Positions 26,065 through 34,473 of a stretch of DNA of 64,000 nucleotides are shown in pieces. Numbering within the stretch: position 1 is the first letter of the stretch; each line of letters starts with the position of its first letter. Under the pieces are notes generated by a model. The model saw only the letters and a list, made by a program, of their open reading frames with translations. It was not told the origin of the DNA and searched no databases. This DNA is from Microcaldota archaeon (GTDB lineage Archaea; Micrarchaeota; Micrarchaeia; Micrarchaeales; Micrarchaeaceae): contig DAHVQB010000003.1 in the NCBI GenBank assembly GCA_027317945.1, forward strand, positions 62,001 to 126,000, read 5' to 3'. Position numbers and translations under genes: made by a program.

Positions 26065-26608
26065 CCGCTATGGGATTGCTGCTCCAAAGAATAGTCTTCA
26101 CTATGACAGGAATGCCGCTTATGCTGGAACCTGACGTAACCACATAGGTGTTGAGCGCCCCGTTCGCAGACGGATTTTTCCCTATAGTGATATTGTAGGA
26201 GTCACCGGTTATCGTTATGTAATAATTGTAACCTACACCGAGCGTCTGCTTGGTGGCCGAATAATTCTGCGCGGCCATCGCCATAAAAGTGTACAGCTTG
26301 TCGGGCGATATTGAGGCTCCGCCCTGCGATGAGCCCAGCCCTACGCTTATAGAGGGCCAACTGGATGTGCCATTAACCGATATTATGGACTGCCAGTTCG
26401 CAGGATATCCCGTAGATAGCAGGCTGCTCGAGAGTGACTGCACCTGCTGGCCCATCTGCGCACCGGAACCTACGTAAGCAATGGAAAGTTGATTGCTTAT
26501 GTTGAACCAAGTGAATGTAAGCACAGTGACTGCGACTCCGAATATGACCATTGCGAATATTATGTCGAAGCTCCAGAACTGTGCATTGAAATTTGTTTGT
26601 GCTCGCAT
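26057..26608 (-). CDS. Small pilin-like protein of the LamG operon
   Basis: This 183-residue protein has the N-terminus 'FWSFDIIFAMVIFGVAVTVLTFTWFNI', a long hydrophobic helix preceded by polar residues. A Ser/Thr/Gly-rich exported part follows, with probable N-glycosylation sites (NYS, NGT, NIT). Size and layout match a minor or major archaeal pilin lacking the large adhesin domains of its neighbours. The start at 26608 is preferred because AGGTTGAC lies at ribosome-binding distance, while the ORF-track start lies inside the upstream gene. It sits between two giant LamG proteins, with a short gap on one side and an overlap on the other, and may be the structural subunit. Confidence 0.82.
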   Translation of the reverse strand: MRAQTNFNAQFWSFDIIFAMVIFGVAVTVLTFTWFNISNQLSIAYVGSGAQMGQQVQSLSSSLLSTGYPANWQSIISVNGTSSWPSISVGLGSSQGGASISPDKLYTFMAMAAQNYSATKQTLGVGYNYYITITGDSYNITIGKNPSANGALNTYVVTSGSSISGIPVIVKTILWSSNPIAVG

Positions 26609-26612
26609 TTTG

Positions 26613-29258
26613 TCAACCTGATGATACGTTAATCTTTGCAAAAAGCGGCAGCCCTTGCAAGTAAAGCTGCTGCGCCGCTGCCCGTGATAGCGTAGTATTG
26701 TAAACTAGCACATCTGCTATCTGGCCCGTAAACGTGTTTGCGCCGAATACCAGATTGCTCACGGATTTTATGTTGCCGCTTAGCGTGCCGTTGCCCATAT
26801 CCACACCATTCAAGTATACGATATACGCGGTGTTGGATCCGGAATCCTTTGCAGTGACGGTAACTTGATTCCATGAATTCATACTCACCTTGCTTTGTAT
26901 CGCGACCCCTTGGCCGTTGCCGGGATACACGTACACCTGGTTGGCAGAATTGAAGCCTATTCCCCATATGGCAGGAGTGTTGCTGTACAGCGGAAATTCA
27001 TAGCTGTTCGTGGAGTTTTCAGGATAGAACCAAAGCCCCATGCTCAACGCGTTTGATGCGGGATAGCCGCTCAGGGTGTTTGCAGTGCCAAGTCCGTCGA
27101 ATGCAGGGAGGTAGCGCATGCTGGACCCCTGGCCATTCACATATCTGAATTGCCTGAATGATATGCCATTCGCAGTGCTGGATAACGCGCTTGCAGGGCC
27201 ATAGTCTGCAGTGGCGTTGTCAAGAGGCCACCAGCCGAACAGGCCTTCGTTGGGCAATGGAACCTCGGCCATCCCTGACTTGTACATGCCGCTTATCTGT
27301 TGAGAAGTCAGGGCACCAGAGTACAGTTGCACATTGGAAACGATGCCGTTGAATGCATTGAATGGTCCGTAAGCGCCGCCAATGTTAAACGCGTTTGTAC
27401 TTATGGATGATATCCCTGTATCGATACCAGTCGATACCAAGCTGCCATTGAGATAAAGGGCCATTGTATCGTTGTTTCCATTCCATACGCCGGTCACCAA
27501 GTATATTGTGTTTGCAGAAAGTACGCCGCCGCTTAGGTTCTTCCCGTTTACTGCGAATATCGCGTTCCCGGTTATGGCATTTACAGCTATTGCTGCGTTT
27601 GAGGAGCTTTGCCCGGACACTTCTGCAATATTCTGCGAGTACGTGCCTGTGCCGGTACTGTTTATCCATGCGGATATCGTAATGTTTTGTGAGTCCATCC
27701 TTGAAAGAGTGCCGCTTATTGCGCTGCTCTTGCCGTTGAAAAGCGCGGGCTCGAATGCAGTGGCATTGGCCGCGATTGGCGCCCATGAAGCAGATGGAAA
27801 AACCGCATCTTTATACTGGCCGCTGAGGTCGTATATCGTATTGCCATAGCCTGCGTCCATTGGCCACCACCCGATTAGGTTGCCGACCACGGATAGATTG
27901 TAGTCGTAAGCGTCCACGGTTATATTGCCGGTGCCTACAAAGTTGCCTTCTATGAACCCGTTTACGCGGCCCGAGGCGTTTGTGAACCCGGAGAACGACC
28001 TGCTCTGCGATGACTGGATTGACGCTATGCCGTTGCTTGCGACGAATCCCACAAGGTCACCGCCTGAGTTCAGGCCGTTTTCGGCCGCTATTGCAACTGG
28101 CACCTGAATCAGATTGGTGAAGTTAACGTTGAACGGCGCCATATGATTGCCATGCCCTGAATAATCCTGCATGTTCGCATTGAGCGGCCACCACGCGACA
28201 AGAGTGTTTGTGTTTAATGGCAGCGCGCCCACCCCTGATGAGTAAAGCGATGAAACATCGCCTGCCGATAAGGTAGAATTGTAAAGCTGCACGTTGGCTA
28301 TCGAGCCGTTGAACCAGGCGCCCCCGACCCCGCCGGATATTCCAGTCGCATTGGTTGACCCGAGCGTTAGCGGATTTGTGTCGGACGACACACTCAGAGA
28401 GTTGGTCGACGTTGACACGCTATTGCCATCTATGTAAAGCGTTATGGTATTGCCGCTTGTGGAGTATGAAGCAGTTATATATGACCAGACACCGGTCTTG
28501 AGCGCCGCTTCAGGGGTATAAGCCGAACCCACTATCCCTGCCACTATGGAATTGCTGCCTATAAGATCTATGTATGGCTGGCCCATTCCCTTGCCTATCA
28601 GATCCCTGAAATTGCCGCTCTGGGACTTTGACGGGAAAACCCACATTCCTATGGTGGAGGCCTGCTTGAGATTCAGAGAGTTGGGCGCGTAGCCGTAGCT
28701 GTTCTGCCCGTTGAAGCTTGCAGCGCCCAAATCCGCAAGCGAACCAGTGGACATATATGATGACAGATTCAATGTTGACACTGGCAGCTCGTCTATGAAT
28801 ATCGCGCCCTTGGAATTATACAGGCTTACGAATCCGGATGCAGTGGGCAGCGAATAGACGCTTATGCCAGAGCCGCTCATGCTGGAGTTCAGAGTGCCGT
28901 TTATGTTTAGGTTCCTGCCTGTGCTATACGCGTATGCATTTATGATTTGATGGCCTATTGCGACATCGGCCATGACCACCCCGGTGGTTGAGAGCGATAT
29001 ATTGTACTGCAGGACCTGCGATGACGGGGGCAGGCGTATGGATGCGTAGTATCCGTTTCCGGCTGCAACTGCCTGGTCTATGTAACCAGCCACATTCTGG
29101 GCTATCAGCTCCAATGAGCCGTATTCCTGCTGGGATATGCTCGAGGCCCTCTGGCTCACTACGAGGCCGAATATCACAAGGAACACGACCAGGACAAGGG
29201 AATACACTATGATGAACTCCAGTGCTATCTGGGCCTTGGCAGGGCGGAGGCTAAACAT
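26613..29258 (-). CDS. Giant class III pilin-like surface protein with several LamG domains (2)
   Basis: 881 residues, first gene of the operon. The N-terminus 'AKAQIALEFIIVYSLVLVVFLVIF' matches the archaeal type IV pilin pattern in which a prepilin peptidase cuts before the hydrophobic, Glu-containing helix (compare K/R-G-Q-x-S-x-E). A long exported part follows with at least three LamG-like units, marked by 'STIGMWVFPSKSQ', 'ITISAWINSTGTG' and 'LSMGLWFYPENST'. The linkers between them repeat the theme WWPL/M-D ('AWWPLNANMQDYSG', 'GWWPMDAGYGN', 'GWWPLDNATADYG'). Such size is far above a normal pilin (100-200 residues). It probably forms a pilus tip or surface adhesin assembled by the T2SSF/ATPase machine upstream. 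Confidence 0.88.
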   Translation of the reverse strand: MFSLRPAKAQIALEFIIVYSLVLVVFLVIFGLVVSQRASSISQQEYGSLELIAQNVAGYIDQAVAAGNGYYASIRLPPSSQVLQYNISLSTTGVVMADVAIGHQIINAYAYSTGRNLNINGTLNSSMSGSGISVYSLPTASGFVSLYNSKGAIFIDELPVSTLNLSSYMSTGSLADLGAASFNGQNSYGYAPNSLNLKQASTIGMWVFPSKSQSGNFRDLIGKGMGQPYIDLIGSNSIVAGIVGSAYTPEAALKTGVWSYITASYSTSGNTITLYIDGNSVSTSTNSLSVSSDTNPLTLGSTNATGISGGVGGAWFNGSIANVQLYNSTLSAGDVSSLYSSGVGALPLNTNTLVAWWPLNANMQDYSGHGNHMAPFNVNFTNLIQVPVAIAAENGLNSGGDLVGFVASNGIASIQSSQSRSFSGFTNASGRVNGFIEGNFVGTGNITVDAYDYNLSVVGNLIGWWPMDAGYGNTIYDLSGQYKDAVFPSASWAPIAANATAFEPALFNGKSSAISGTLSRMDSQNITISAWINSTGTGTYSQNIAEVSGQSSSNAAIAVNAITGNAIFAVNGKNLSGGVLSANTIYLVTGVWNGNNDTMALYLNGSLVSTGIDTGISSISTNAFNIGGAYGPFNAFNGIVSNVQLYSGALTSQQISGMYKSGMAEVPLPNEGLFGWWPLDNATADYGPASALSSTANGISFRQFRYVNGQGSSMRYLPAFDGLGTANTLSGYPASNALSMGLWFYPENSTNSYEFPLYSNTPAIWGIGFNSANQVYVYPGNGQGVAIQSKVSMNSWNQVTVTAKDSGSNTAYIVYLNGVDMGNGTLSGNIKSVSNLVFGANTFTGQIADVLVYNTTLSRAAAQQLYLQGLPLFAKINVSSG

Positions 29259-29261
29259 ATT

Positions 29262-29416
29262 GAGAATAATTACATTAAGGATTTAAATTTTTATACTTAC
29301 CAAGCCAGAAAGCCAAGGCAGTGGAAAACAGGGCGGGCGCGTGTGCGTATATAGTAACATATTATATACTAGGCTGGAGAAGGGTATTATTGGAGATTCT
29401 GGAAAAAGTGACATTC
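29262..29416. promoter_or_regulatory. Divergent promoter region between the LamG operon and the second Ntn hydrolase
   Basis: On the minus strand TATAAAAATTTAAA (around 29287-29300) lies about 35 bases before the LamG operon start. On the plus strand ATTATATACT (around 29359) lies about 55 bases before ATG 29417. The two promoters face away from each other and need not share control. Confidence 0.45.
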
Positions 29417-30325
29417 ATGACAATCTGCATGATAGCACAGGCGGTTGACAGCAATGGCGAACCCGTACTGCTGATAAGGGCGGACAAGAGGGAAACCGCT
29501 CGGGCGATGCAGGCCAGGTACGGGAAGAAGCCGAAGATGATAGACATATTCTATGATGACGTGGACAAGACCGCCATATTATCGGACAGCATAGGACTGG
29601 CCGCAGCCGGCAGCGTAGAGGCTACGGATTACATTAGGGACAGAGTACTCAAGCCGCTCGTGCCTGCGCTATCGAAGGACGGCCTGACACCCAAGCTGAA
29701 GAGCAAGATGGTGAACGCGCTTATTGCCGCAGGCAACGTGATAGGAGCCGACAAGGAAGGCATGGCGCGCGTGGCGGACATGGTCATAGGCATACGGAAG
29801 CAGGATGGCAGCATAGAGGCTCTGCGCCTCATGGTCATGACGAAGGGGCAGAATGCGGACATGATGTACAAGAGCGATATCGAGGTAAAGCTGTACAAGC
29901 TTAACAGGCCGATTGCGGTGGGGCTTGACTTTGAGGAGCCGAATCTCGTGCTAAACAACGTTCGCGAGAGCTGGATGGGGCACGGAACGAAATCGCACAG
30001 CGTAGCCGCAGTGGGCGCAATGATGGAGGAGGTCATGAAGTACGAGCTCAAGCACAACCGCTACAGGAAGTATATAGACGACGGCGCCACCTACCTTGTC
30101 GTGTCAAAGGACGGCGTAAGGAAGCTTAATGAGGATGACAGGAAAGTTTTCGAATCGCTGGATTCCGCCATAAGAAGCAGCAGGCTCGCACCGCGCGAGG
30201 TTGTCAATGCGTATGAGAGGGCCGGCGAGCTCAATAACGCTTATATAGCCACGAGCATGCTGCGCGGCGATGACCCAGACGCCCAGAAAAAGAGGGAGCC
30301 GAAGGGTAAATCAACGCAAGCCTAG
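29417..30325 (+). CDS. Second proteasome-like Ntn hydrolase candidate
   Basis: From ATG 29417 the protein has 302 residues and begins Met-Thr-Ile-Cys. It continues with 'PVLLIRADKRET' (Asp23), 'DDVDKTAIL' (Lys51) and 'GLAAAGSVEATDYI'. This is the same order as in the protein at 11642-12514 and in proteasome beta subunits (Thr, Asp in ADxRxT, Lys, then AGxxAD). Removal of Met would expose Thr2. The middle and C-terminal parts ('VADMVIGIRKQDGSIEALRLMV') are compatible with an Ntn sandwich but not specific. The C-terminus is basic and probably disordered. The ORF-track start lies before the TATA element and is rejected. Substrate unknown; confidence rests on motif order alone. Confidence 0.6.
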   Translation: MTICMIAQAVDSNGEPVLLIRADKRETARAMQARYGKKPKMIDIFYDDVDKTAILSDSIGLAAAGSVEATDYIRDRVLKPLVPALSKDGLTPKLKSKMVNALIAAGNVIGADKEGMARVADMVIGIRKQDGSIEALRLMVMTKGQNADMMYKSDIEVKLYKLNRPIAVGLDFEEPNLVLNNVRESWMGHGTKSHSVAAVGAMMEEVMKYELKHNRYRKYIDDGATYLVVSKDGVRKLNEDDRKVFESLDSAIRSSRLAPREVVNAYERAGELNNAYIATSMLRGDDPDAQKKREPKGKSTQA

Positions 30326-30357
30326 GCGTTAAATATCTTAAAGCACAATCTAATGCC

Positions 30358-32493
30358 ATGGAGGTATCATCGCTGAAAGGCAGGCTGCCGAACGAGATAA
30401 TAGAGTCCCTGCGTGAGCGCGGCATAGAGAAGCTTACCCCGCCGCAGGAGCTATCCATAAAGGCCGGCCTGCTCGACATGAAGAGCATAGTGGTGGCATC
30501 CCCCACTGCCAGCGGGAAGACCCTTGTCGCAGAGATAGGGTGCGCAAACTCCATAATAGCCAAATCCAAGAAAGCGGTATACATAGCGCCAATGCGCGCT
30601 CTTGTAAAGGAGAAGTACGATGAATTCAGGCGCGCATATCCGTACATAAGGACCGTTATGTCGATAGGCGATCTTGACGCGAATGACAACTGGCTTTCGA
30701 GTTACCAGATGATATTCGTATCCACGGAGAAGTTCGACAGCCTCATAAGGCACGGGATAGACTGGCTGCCATCCGTAGGCTGCATAGTATTCGACGAGGT
30801 CCACATGATGGACGACACCTCAAGAGGCCCTACTCTGGAGCTGCTCATAACAAAGCTTGCGACAATATCGGGTGCGCAGATGGTTGCGCTAAGCGCCACG
30901 ATAGGCAATGCCAAGGACATAGCAAAATGGCTGAAGGCGGAACTCGTGCGCAGCGAATACAGGCCGGTGGAGCTTAAGAAAGGCATAGTCAATGACGGGC
31001 GAGCATATTACGAATCCAACTCTTTCAGGGGGGTCGATGAGGAGGAGCTGAAAGGTGACAGCGAATTGCCAGAGGTCAGGGTGGTGCAGGACACCCTGCT
31101 CCAGTCCAAGCAGGCGCTCATATTTTATTCCACGAAAAGGAACACGGAGGCGGGCGCGACGCGGCTGGCGCCCCATGTCGATGCCATATTGTCGCATGAG
31201 GAGAAGGCAGAACTTGAGAATCTGGCAGACAAGGTCCTGACGGTGCTGGAGAGGCCTACGGAGCAATGCAAGAAGCTTTCCAATCTGGTAAGGAGGGGCG
31301 TGGCGTTCCACCACTCGGGGCTGCTAAATGTGCAGCGCAACTACATTGAGGAGGCTTTCAAGGCCAACAAGCTGAAGGTCATATGTTCCACCACCACGCT
31401 AGGCTATGGTGTGAACCTGCCTGCGCATACGGTACTCGTAAGGGACATAAGCAGGTTTGATGACGGTTCCAACGAGATGCTTGGGATAAACGAGGTGCTG
31501 CAGCTGTTCGGAAGGGCAGGCCGGCCGCGCTATGACAAGGAGGGGAGGGCACTGATAATAGCGAACTCTAAGGAGCGCATGCAGAGGCTCTACGAGAGCT
31601 ACATAAATGCTGACCCGGAACCGATACAGTCGAAGCTGGGCATCGTGCCAGTGCTCAGGAGCCACATACTCGCTTTCATAGCGGAGGACTTCCTCAATGA
31701 CAAGAAGGCGATAAACGGATTCATGAACAAGAGCTTCTACAGCTTCCAGTACGGGAATGCAAGGCACGTGAGGCAGCTGGTGGACGAGGTGCTGGAAGAT
31801 TTGGAAAAATGGGGGTTCGTCGGGACGATGAACATCGGCCCGTTCAACAAGCAATACAGAGCTACAAGGATAGGGAAGCGCGTGAGCGAGCTCTACATAG
31901 ACCCGCTCTCCGCCAAATGGCTGATAGACTCGCTGCCCAAGGCCGGCGACACGCTGGGCATACTTTACATGATATCGAACACCATGGAGATGCGCCCGTA
32001 TGTGAAGGCGACCGGAGAAGCGGAAGATGAATTCGCGGCCTATATGCATTTCAACAAGGACAAGGTCATAGGGAATGCCTACGAAACGATGGACTATTAT
32101 TACGATCCAGTAAGGGCCTTCAGCACCGCGCTCATGCTTAGGGAATGGATGGACGAGGTGCAGGAACCATCCATAATAAAGAAGTATTCGACGACTCCGG
32201 GGCTGCTTTACGGCAAGCTCCTTAACGCAGACTGGATAATGTACGCCTCCATAGAGCTGGCCAAGCTTATGAAGCTTTCGCAGCACGAGCTGATAAACTC
32301 AAGGGTAAGGCTGCGCTACGGCATAAAGGAGGAGCTGCTCGACTTGGTAAGGCTGGAGCAGATAGGAAGGGTAAGGGCGCGCATGCTGTACGTCAATGGG
32401 ATAAGGAGCGTGGCGGACATAAGGGCGCGGCCCCAGGCCGTTGAGAGGATACTTGGAAAGGACATAGCAGCGAGGATAACGGCACAGCTATGA
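30358..32493 (+). CDS. hel308: Hel308-type superfamily 2 DNA helicase
   Basis: This ATP-dependent 3'-5' helicase acts at stalled forks and in recombination. It has a Q-motif region ('LTPPQELSIKAG'), Walker A 'ASPTASGKT' (residues 47-55), DEVH in 'IVFDEVHMMDDTSRGP', motif III 'ALSATIGN', motif IV/V 'CSTTTLGYGVNLPAHTV' and motif VI 'QLFGRAGRPRYD'. The winged helix, ratchet helices and a C-terminal helix-hairpin-helix ('IGRVRARMLYVNGIRSVADI') follow. Its 711 residues match the family. The next gene begins at the same position or 18 bases later, so the two are co-expressed. A TATA-like TTAAATATCTTAAA lies just upstream. Confidence 0.95.
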   Translation: MEVSSLKGRLPNEIIESLRERGIEKLTPPQELSIKAGLLDMKSIVVASPTASGKTLVAEIGCANSIIAKSKKAVYIAPMRALVKEKYDEFRRAYPYIRTVMSIGDLDANDNWLSSYQMIFVSTEKFDSLIRHGIDWLPSVGCIVFDEVHMMDDTSRGPTLELLITKLATISGAQMVALSATIGNAKDIAKWLKAELVRSEYRPVELKKGIVNDGRAYYESNSFRGVDEEELKGDSELPEVRVVQDTLLQSKQALIFYSTKRNTEAGATRLAPHVDAILSHEEKAELENLADKVLTVLERPTEQCKKLSNLVRRGVAFHHSGLLNVQRNYIEEAFKANKLKVICSTTTLGYGVNLPAHTVLVRDISRFDDGSNEMLGINEVLQLFGRAGRPRYDKEGRALIIANSKERMQRLYESYINADPEPIQSKLGIVPVLRSHILAFIAEDFLNDKKAINGFMNKSFYSFQYGNARHVRQLVDEVLEDLEKWGFVGTMNIGPFNKQYRATRIGKRVSELYIDPLSAKWLIDSLPKAGDTLGILYMISNTMEMRPYVKATGEAEDEFAAYMHFNKDKVIGNAYETMDYYYDPVRAFSTALMLREWMDEVQEPSIIKKYSTTPGLLYGKLLNADWIMYASIELAKLMKLSQHELINSRVRLRYGIKEELLDLVRLEQIGRVRARMLYVNGIRSVADIRARPQAVERILGKDIAARITAQL

Positions 32494-32510
32494 TACATTA
32501 TGGTGTTGGT

Positions 32511-33044
32511 ATGAAAATCGCGATAGGGACTACAAGCGCAATAAAGATCAAGGCAGTAAAGGAAGTGATACCAATAGTATGGGCGGACGCTGAATTCTTC
32601 CCCGTGGAAGTCAGCTCAGGAGTAGGGCCGCAGCCGATGACAGACGAGGATGGGATGAGGGGCGCAACGAACAGGGCAAGGAATGCCATGCGGGCCGTAC
32701 AAGAAGCCAAGTATGGTATAGGGCTTGAGGGAGCAGTGCAGGAAAACTCCAACGGCATGTTCATCAGCGGCTGGGTCGTCATATTGGACAGGGATGGCAA
32801 TATGGGCATAGGATCCAGCGGCAGGGCGATGCTGCCTGTGCAGGTGGCCAAGAAGCTCAGAGATGGTGGCGAACTGGGCCCCATTATCAGGAACATGGCC
32901 AAGGATAATGAGGACAGGATAAGGAAGGAGCTGGGCACCATAGGAGTGCTTACCGATGGTCTTACGGACAGGACGGAAGAATTCCGGGAAGCGATAAAGC
33001 TTGCGCTGGCCAGATTCATATCGCCAAAAATGTACATCGAATGA
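32511..33044 (+). CDS. Non-canonical purine NTP phosphatase (YjjX/DUF84 family)
   Basis: This enzyme hydrolyses inosine or xanthosine triphosphate and keeps damaged purines out of nucleic acids. Seen are 'MKIAIGTTSAIKIKAVKEV' at the N-terminus, 'VSSGVGPQPMTDEDGMRGATNRARNA', 'YGIGLEGAVQ', 'GWVVILDRDG' and 'GTIGVLTDGLTDRTEEFREAIKLALARF', all typical of the family. The 177-residue length is normal. I prefer the second ATG because the family starts here and GGTGTTGGT lies just upstream. The ORF-track ATG at 32490 overlaps the hel308 stop and is an alternative. Confidence 0.9.
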   Translation: MKIAIGTTSAIKIKAVKEVIPIVWADAEFFPVEVSSGVGPQPMTDEDGMRGATNRARNAMRAVQEAKYGIGLEGAVQENSNGMFISGWVVILDRDGNMGIGSSGRAMLPVQVAKKLRDGGELGPIIRNMAKDNEDRIRKELGTIGVLTDGLTDRTEEFREAIKLALARFISPKMYIE

Positions 33045-33108
33045 GTTTGGCGGAGGCGCGTGACCCCGCGTTGCTCATCACTAATTTGTTATGTGCATGA
33101 GGCAGCCA

Positions 33109-34320
33109 TCAGAACATGCAGTGCTTTCCTGCTATTATGTCATTGGTCAGGAACCTTATGTTGTCAAGCATCTCATCCGCAATCGCGTATATCTTGCCTT
33201 TTATCGGATCTAGCTGCTCGTTATTATCCATTATAACGTTTATGCTTAGGTTCTTTGGATCGGCTATGCTCCTCCCTATCTGTGAAACTATCGATACGTT
33301 GCACTCCTTTATCTTCGGGTACAGCTTGACCACGTCATGCGCTATCTCCTCTGCAAGTACGTTGTATATCTTGCCAACGTGGTTTATCGGGTTCTTCCCT
33401 GCCGCAGCCTCCAGTGACATATGCCTGAAAGGCGTTATCAGCCCGTTTATCCTGTTGCCACGGCCGACCTCGCCGTCGTCTCCAGCTTCGCAGCTGAGAC
33501 CGGACTTTGTCAGGTACACCTCCATGCGCTCCCTCGAGTCTCCAGTATCTACCATGACCTCGACTTCCTTGTTAGTGAACTTCTTTGCGAAGCGCTTCAC
33601 GTCATTTTCTACGGTCTCCTTCGTATGCATGTATTCTTCTATGTTGTTCAGGTATTTGGCCACGAACGCTATGGCTATCGTAAGCGTTATCTTATCCCTC
33701 TCCTTCACGCCCATTACTTTTATGTCTTCCCCAACGGAAGGCATCTTCGACTTGTACTCCTTGCCGTTAAGGTAGTGTTCCGTTTCTAGCGCAAGATTCT
33801 CCGTCTCGCTGAAAGGCGCGAAGCCTATACCGAAAGATGTGTCATTCGCAAGTGGCGCGTCGCTGTTCCTGTTGAATATCTGCGTCAGATCGGCCGAGCC
33901 CTTGAGTATTTTGGATGATATTATGGTCTCCTTTTCGAGGTCCAAGAACCTTGTATTCTCGGCAAGATAATCGCGGGCCGCCTTTATCACTATCTTGTCG
34001 ACAGGTATCTGCTTGCCTTCGTATTCTGCAGTCGCCCTGCCGGCTATTATTATCTCTATGGGCCTAGTTATGACGCCTTTGCCGAAAGTCACTTCGGATG
34101 CGCCGCCGACTATTAGCCCCTTGTCCACATTGTGGTGCAGCACCAAGCCCATCTCGTCCAGGTAATACTTGCTGAGCTCGACACTTGCCTTCTCGCATAT
34201 CCCGTCTATCAGGGAATCCGGATGCCCCATGCCCTTTCTCTCAACATACTCTATGGCCTGCTCATTTACCGGTATGCCATTTATCTGCTCAACGCATATG
34301 CTCCTACCAGCTTTCGTCAT
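33109..34320 (-). CDS. mat: S-adenosylmethionine synthetase, archaeal type
   Basis: This enzyme makes S-adenosylmethionine from methionine and ATP. It belongs to the archaeal AdoMet synthetase family, which shares little sequence with bacterial MetK. Signatures are 'VERKGMGHPDSLIDGICEKAS', 'HHNVDKGLIVGGASEVTFG', 'PIEIIIAGRAT', 'NDTSFGIGFAPFSETE', 'CEAGDDGEVGRGNRINGLITPFRHMSLEAAAGKNP' and 'NHVGKIYN'. At 403 residues it is full length. It is a single-gene unit convergent with the NTPase gene, with a 150-base upstream region holding a TATA-like TATTAATAG on the minus strand. Confidence 0.97.
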   Translation of the reverse strand: MTKAGRSICVEQINGIPVNEQAIEYVERKGMGHPDSLIDGICEKASVELSKYYLDEMGLVLHHNVDKGLIVGGASEVTFGKGVITRPIEIIIAGRATAEYEGKQIPVDKIVIKAARDYLAENTRFLDLEKETIISSKILKGSADLTQIFNRNSDAPLANDTSFGIGFAPFSETENLALETEHYLNGKEYKSKMPSVGEDIKVMGVKERDKITLTIAIAFVAKYLNNIEEYMHTKETVENDVKRFAKKFTNKEVEVMVDTGDSRERMEVYLTKSGLSCEAGDDGEVGRGNRINGLITPFRHMSLEAAAGKNPINHVGKIYNVLAEEIAHDVVKLYPKIKECNVSIVSQIGRSIADPKNLSINVIMDNNEQLDPIKGKIYAIADEMLDNIRFLTNDIIAGKHCMF

Positions 34321-34473
34321 CTAAACCACGACCTATTAATAGAAGAATGTAAGACACCAATGCAATGTAAATCCGAGTACTGATATTCGAATAGGGATTT
34401 GCTCACAAAGACTAAATACCATTAACATGAAATTCAGACGCCGGCTTACAAGAACGGGCGGGTGCGTTTGCGC

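Noticed and set aside
21518-28107. Many plus-strand ORFs opposite the LamG genes
   Set aside because: They are antisense shadows of long coding frames with clear domains and have no own start signals.
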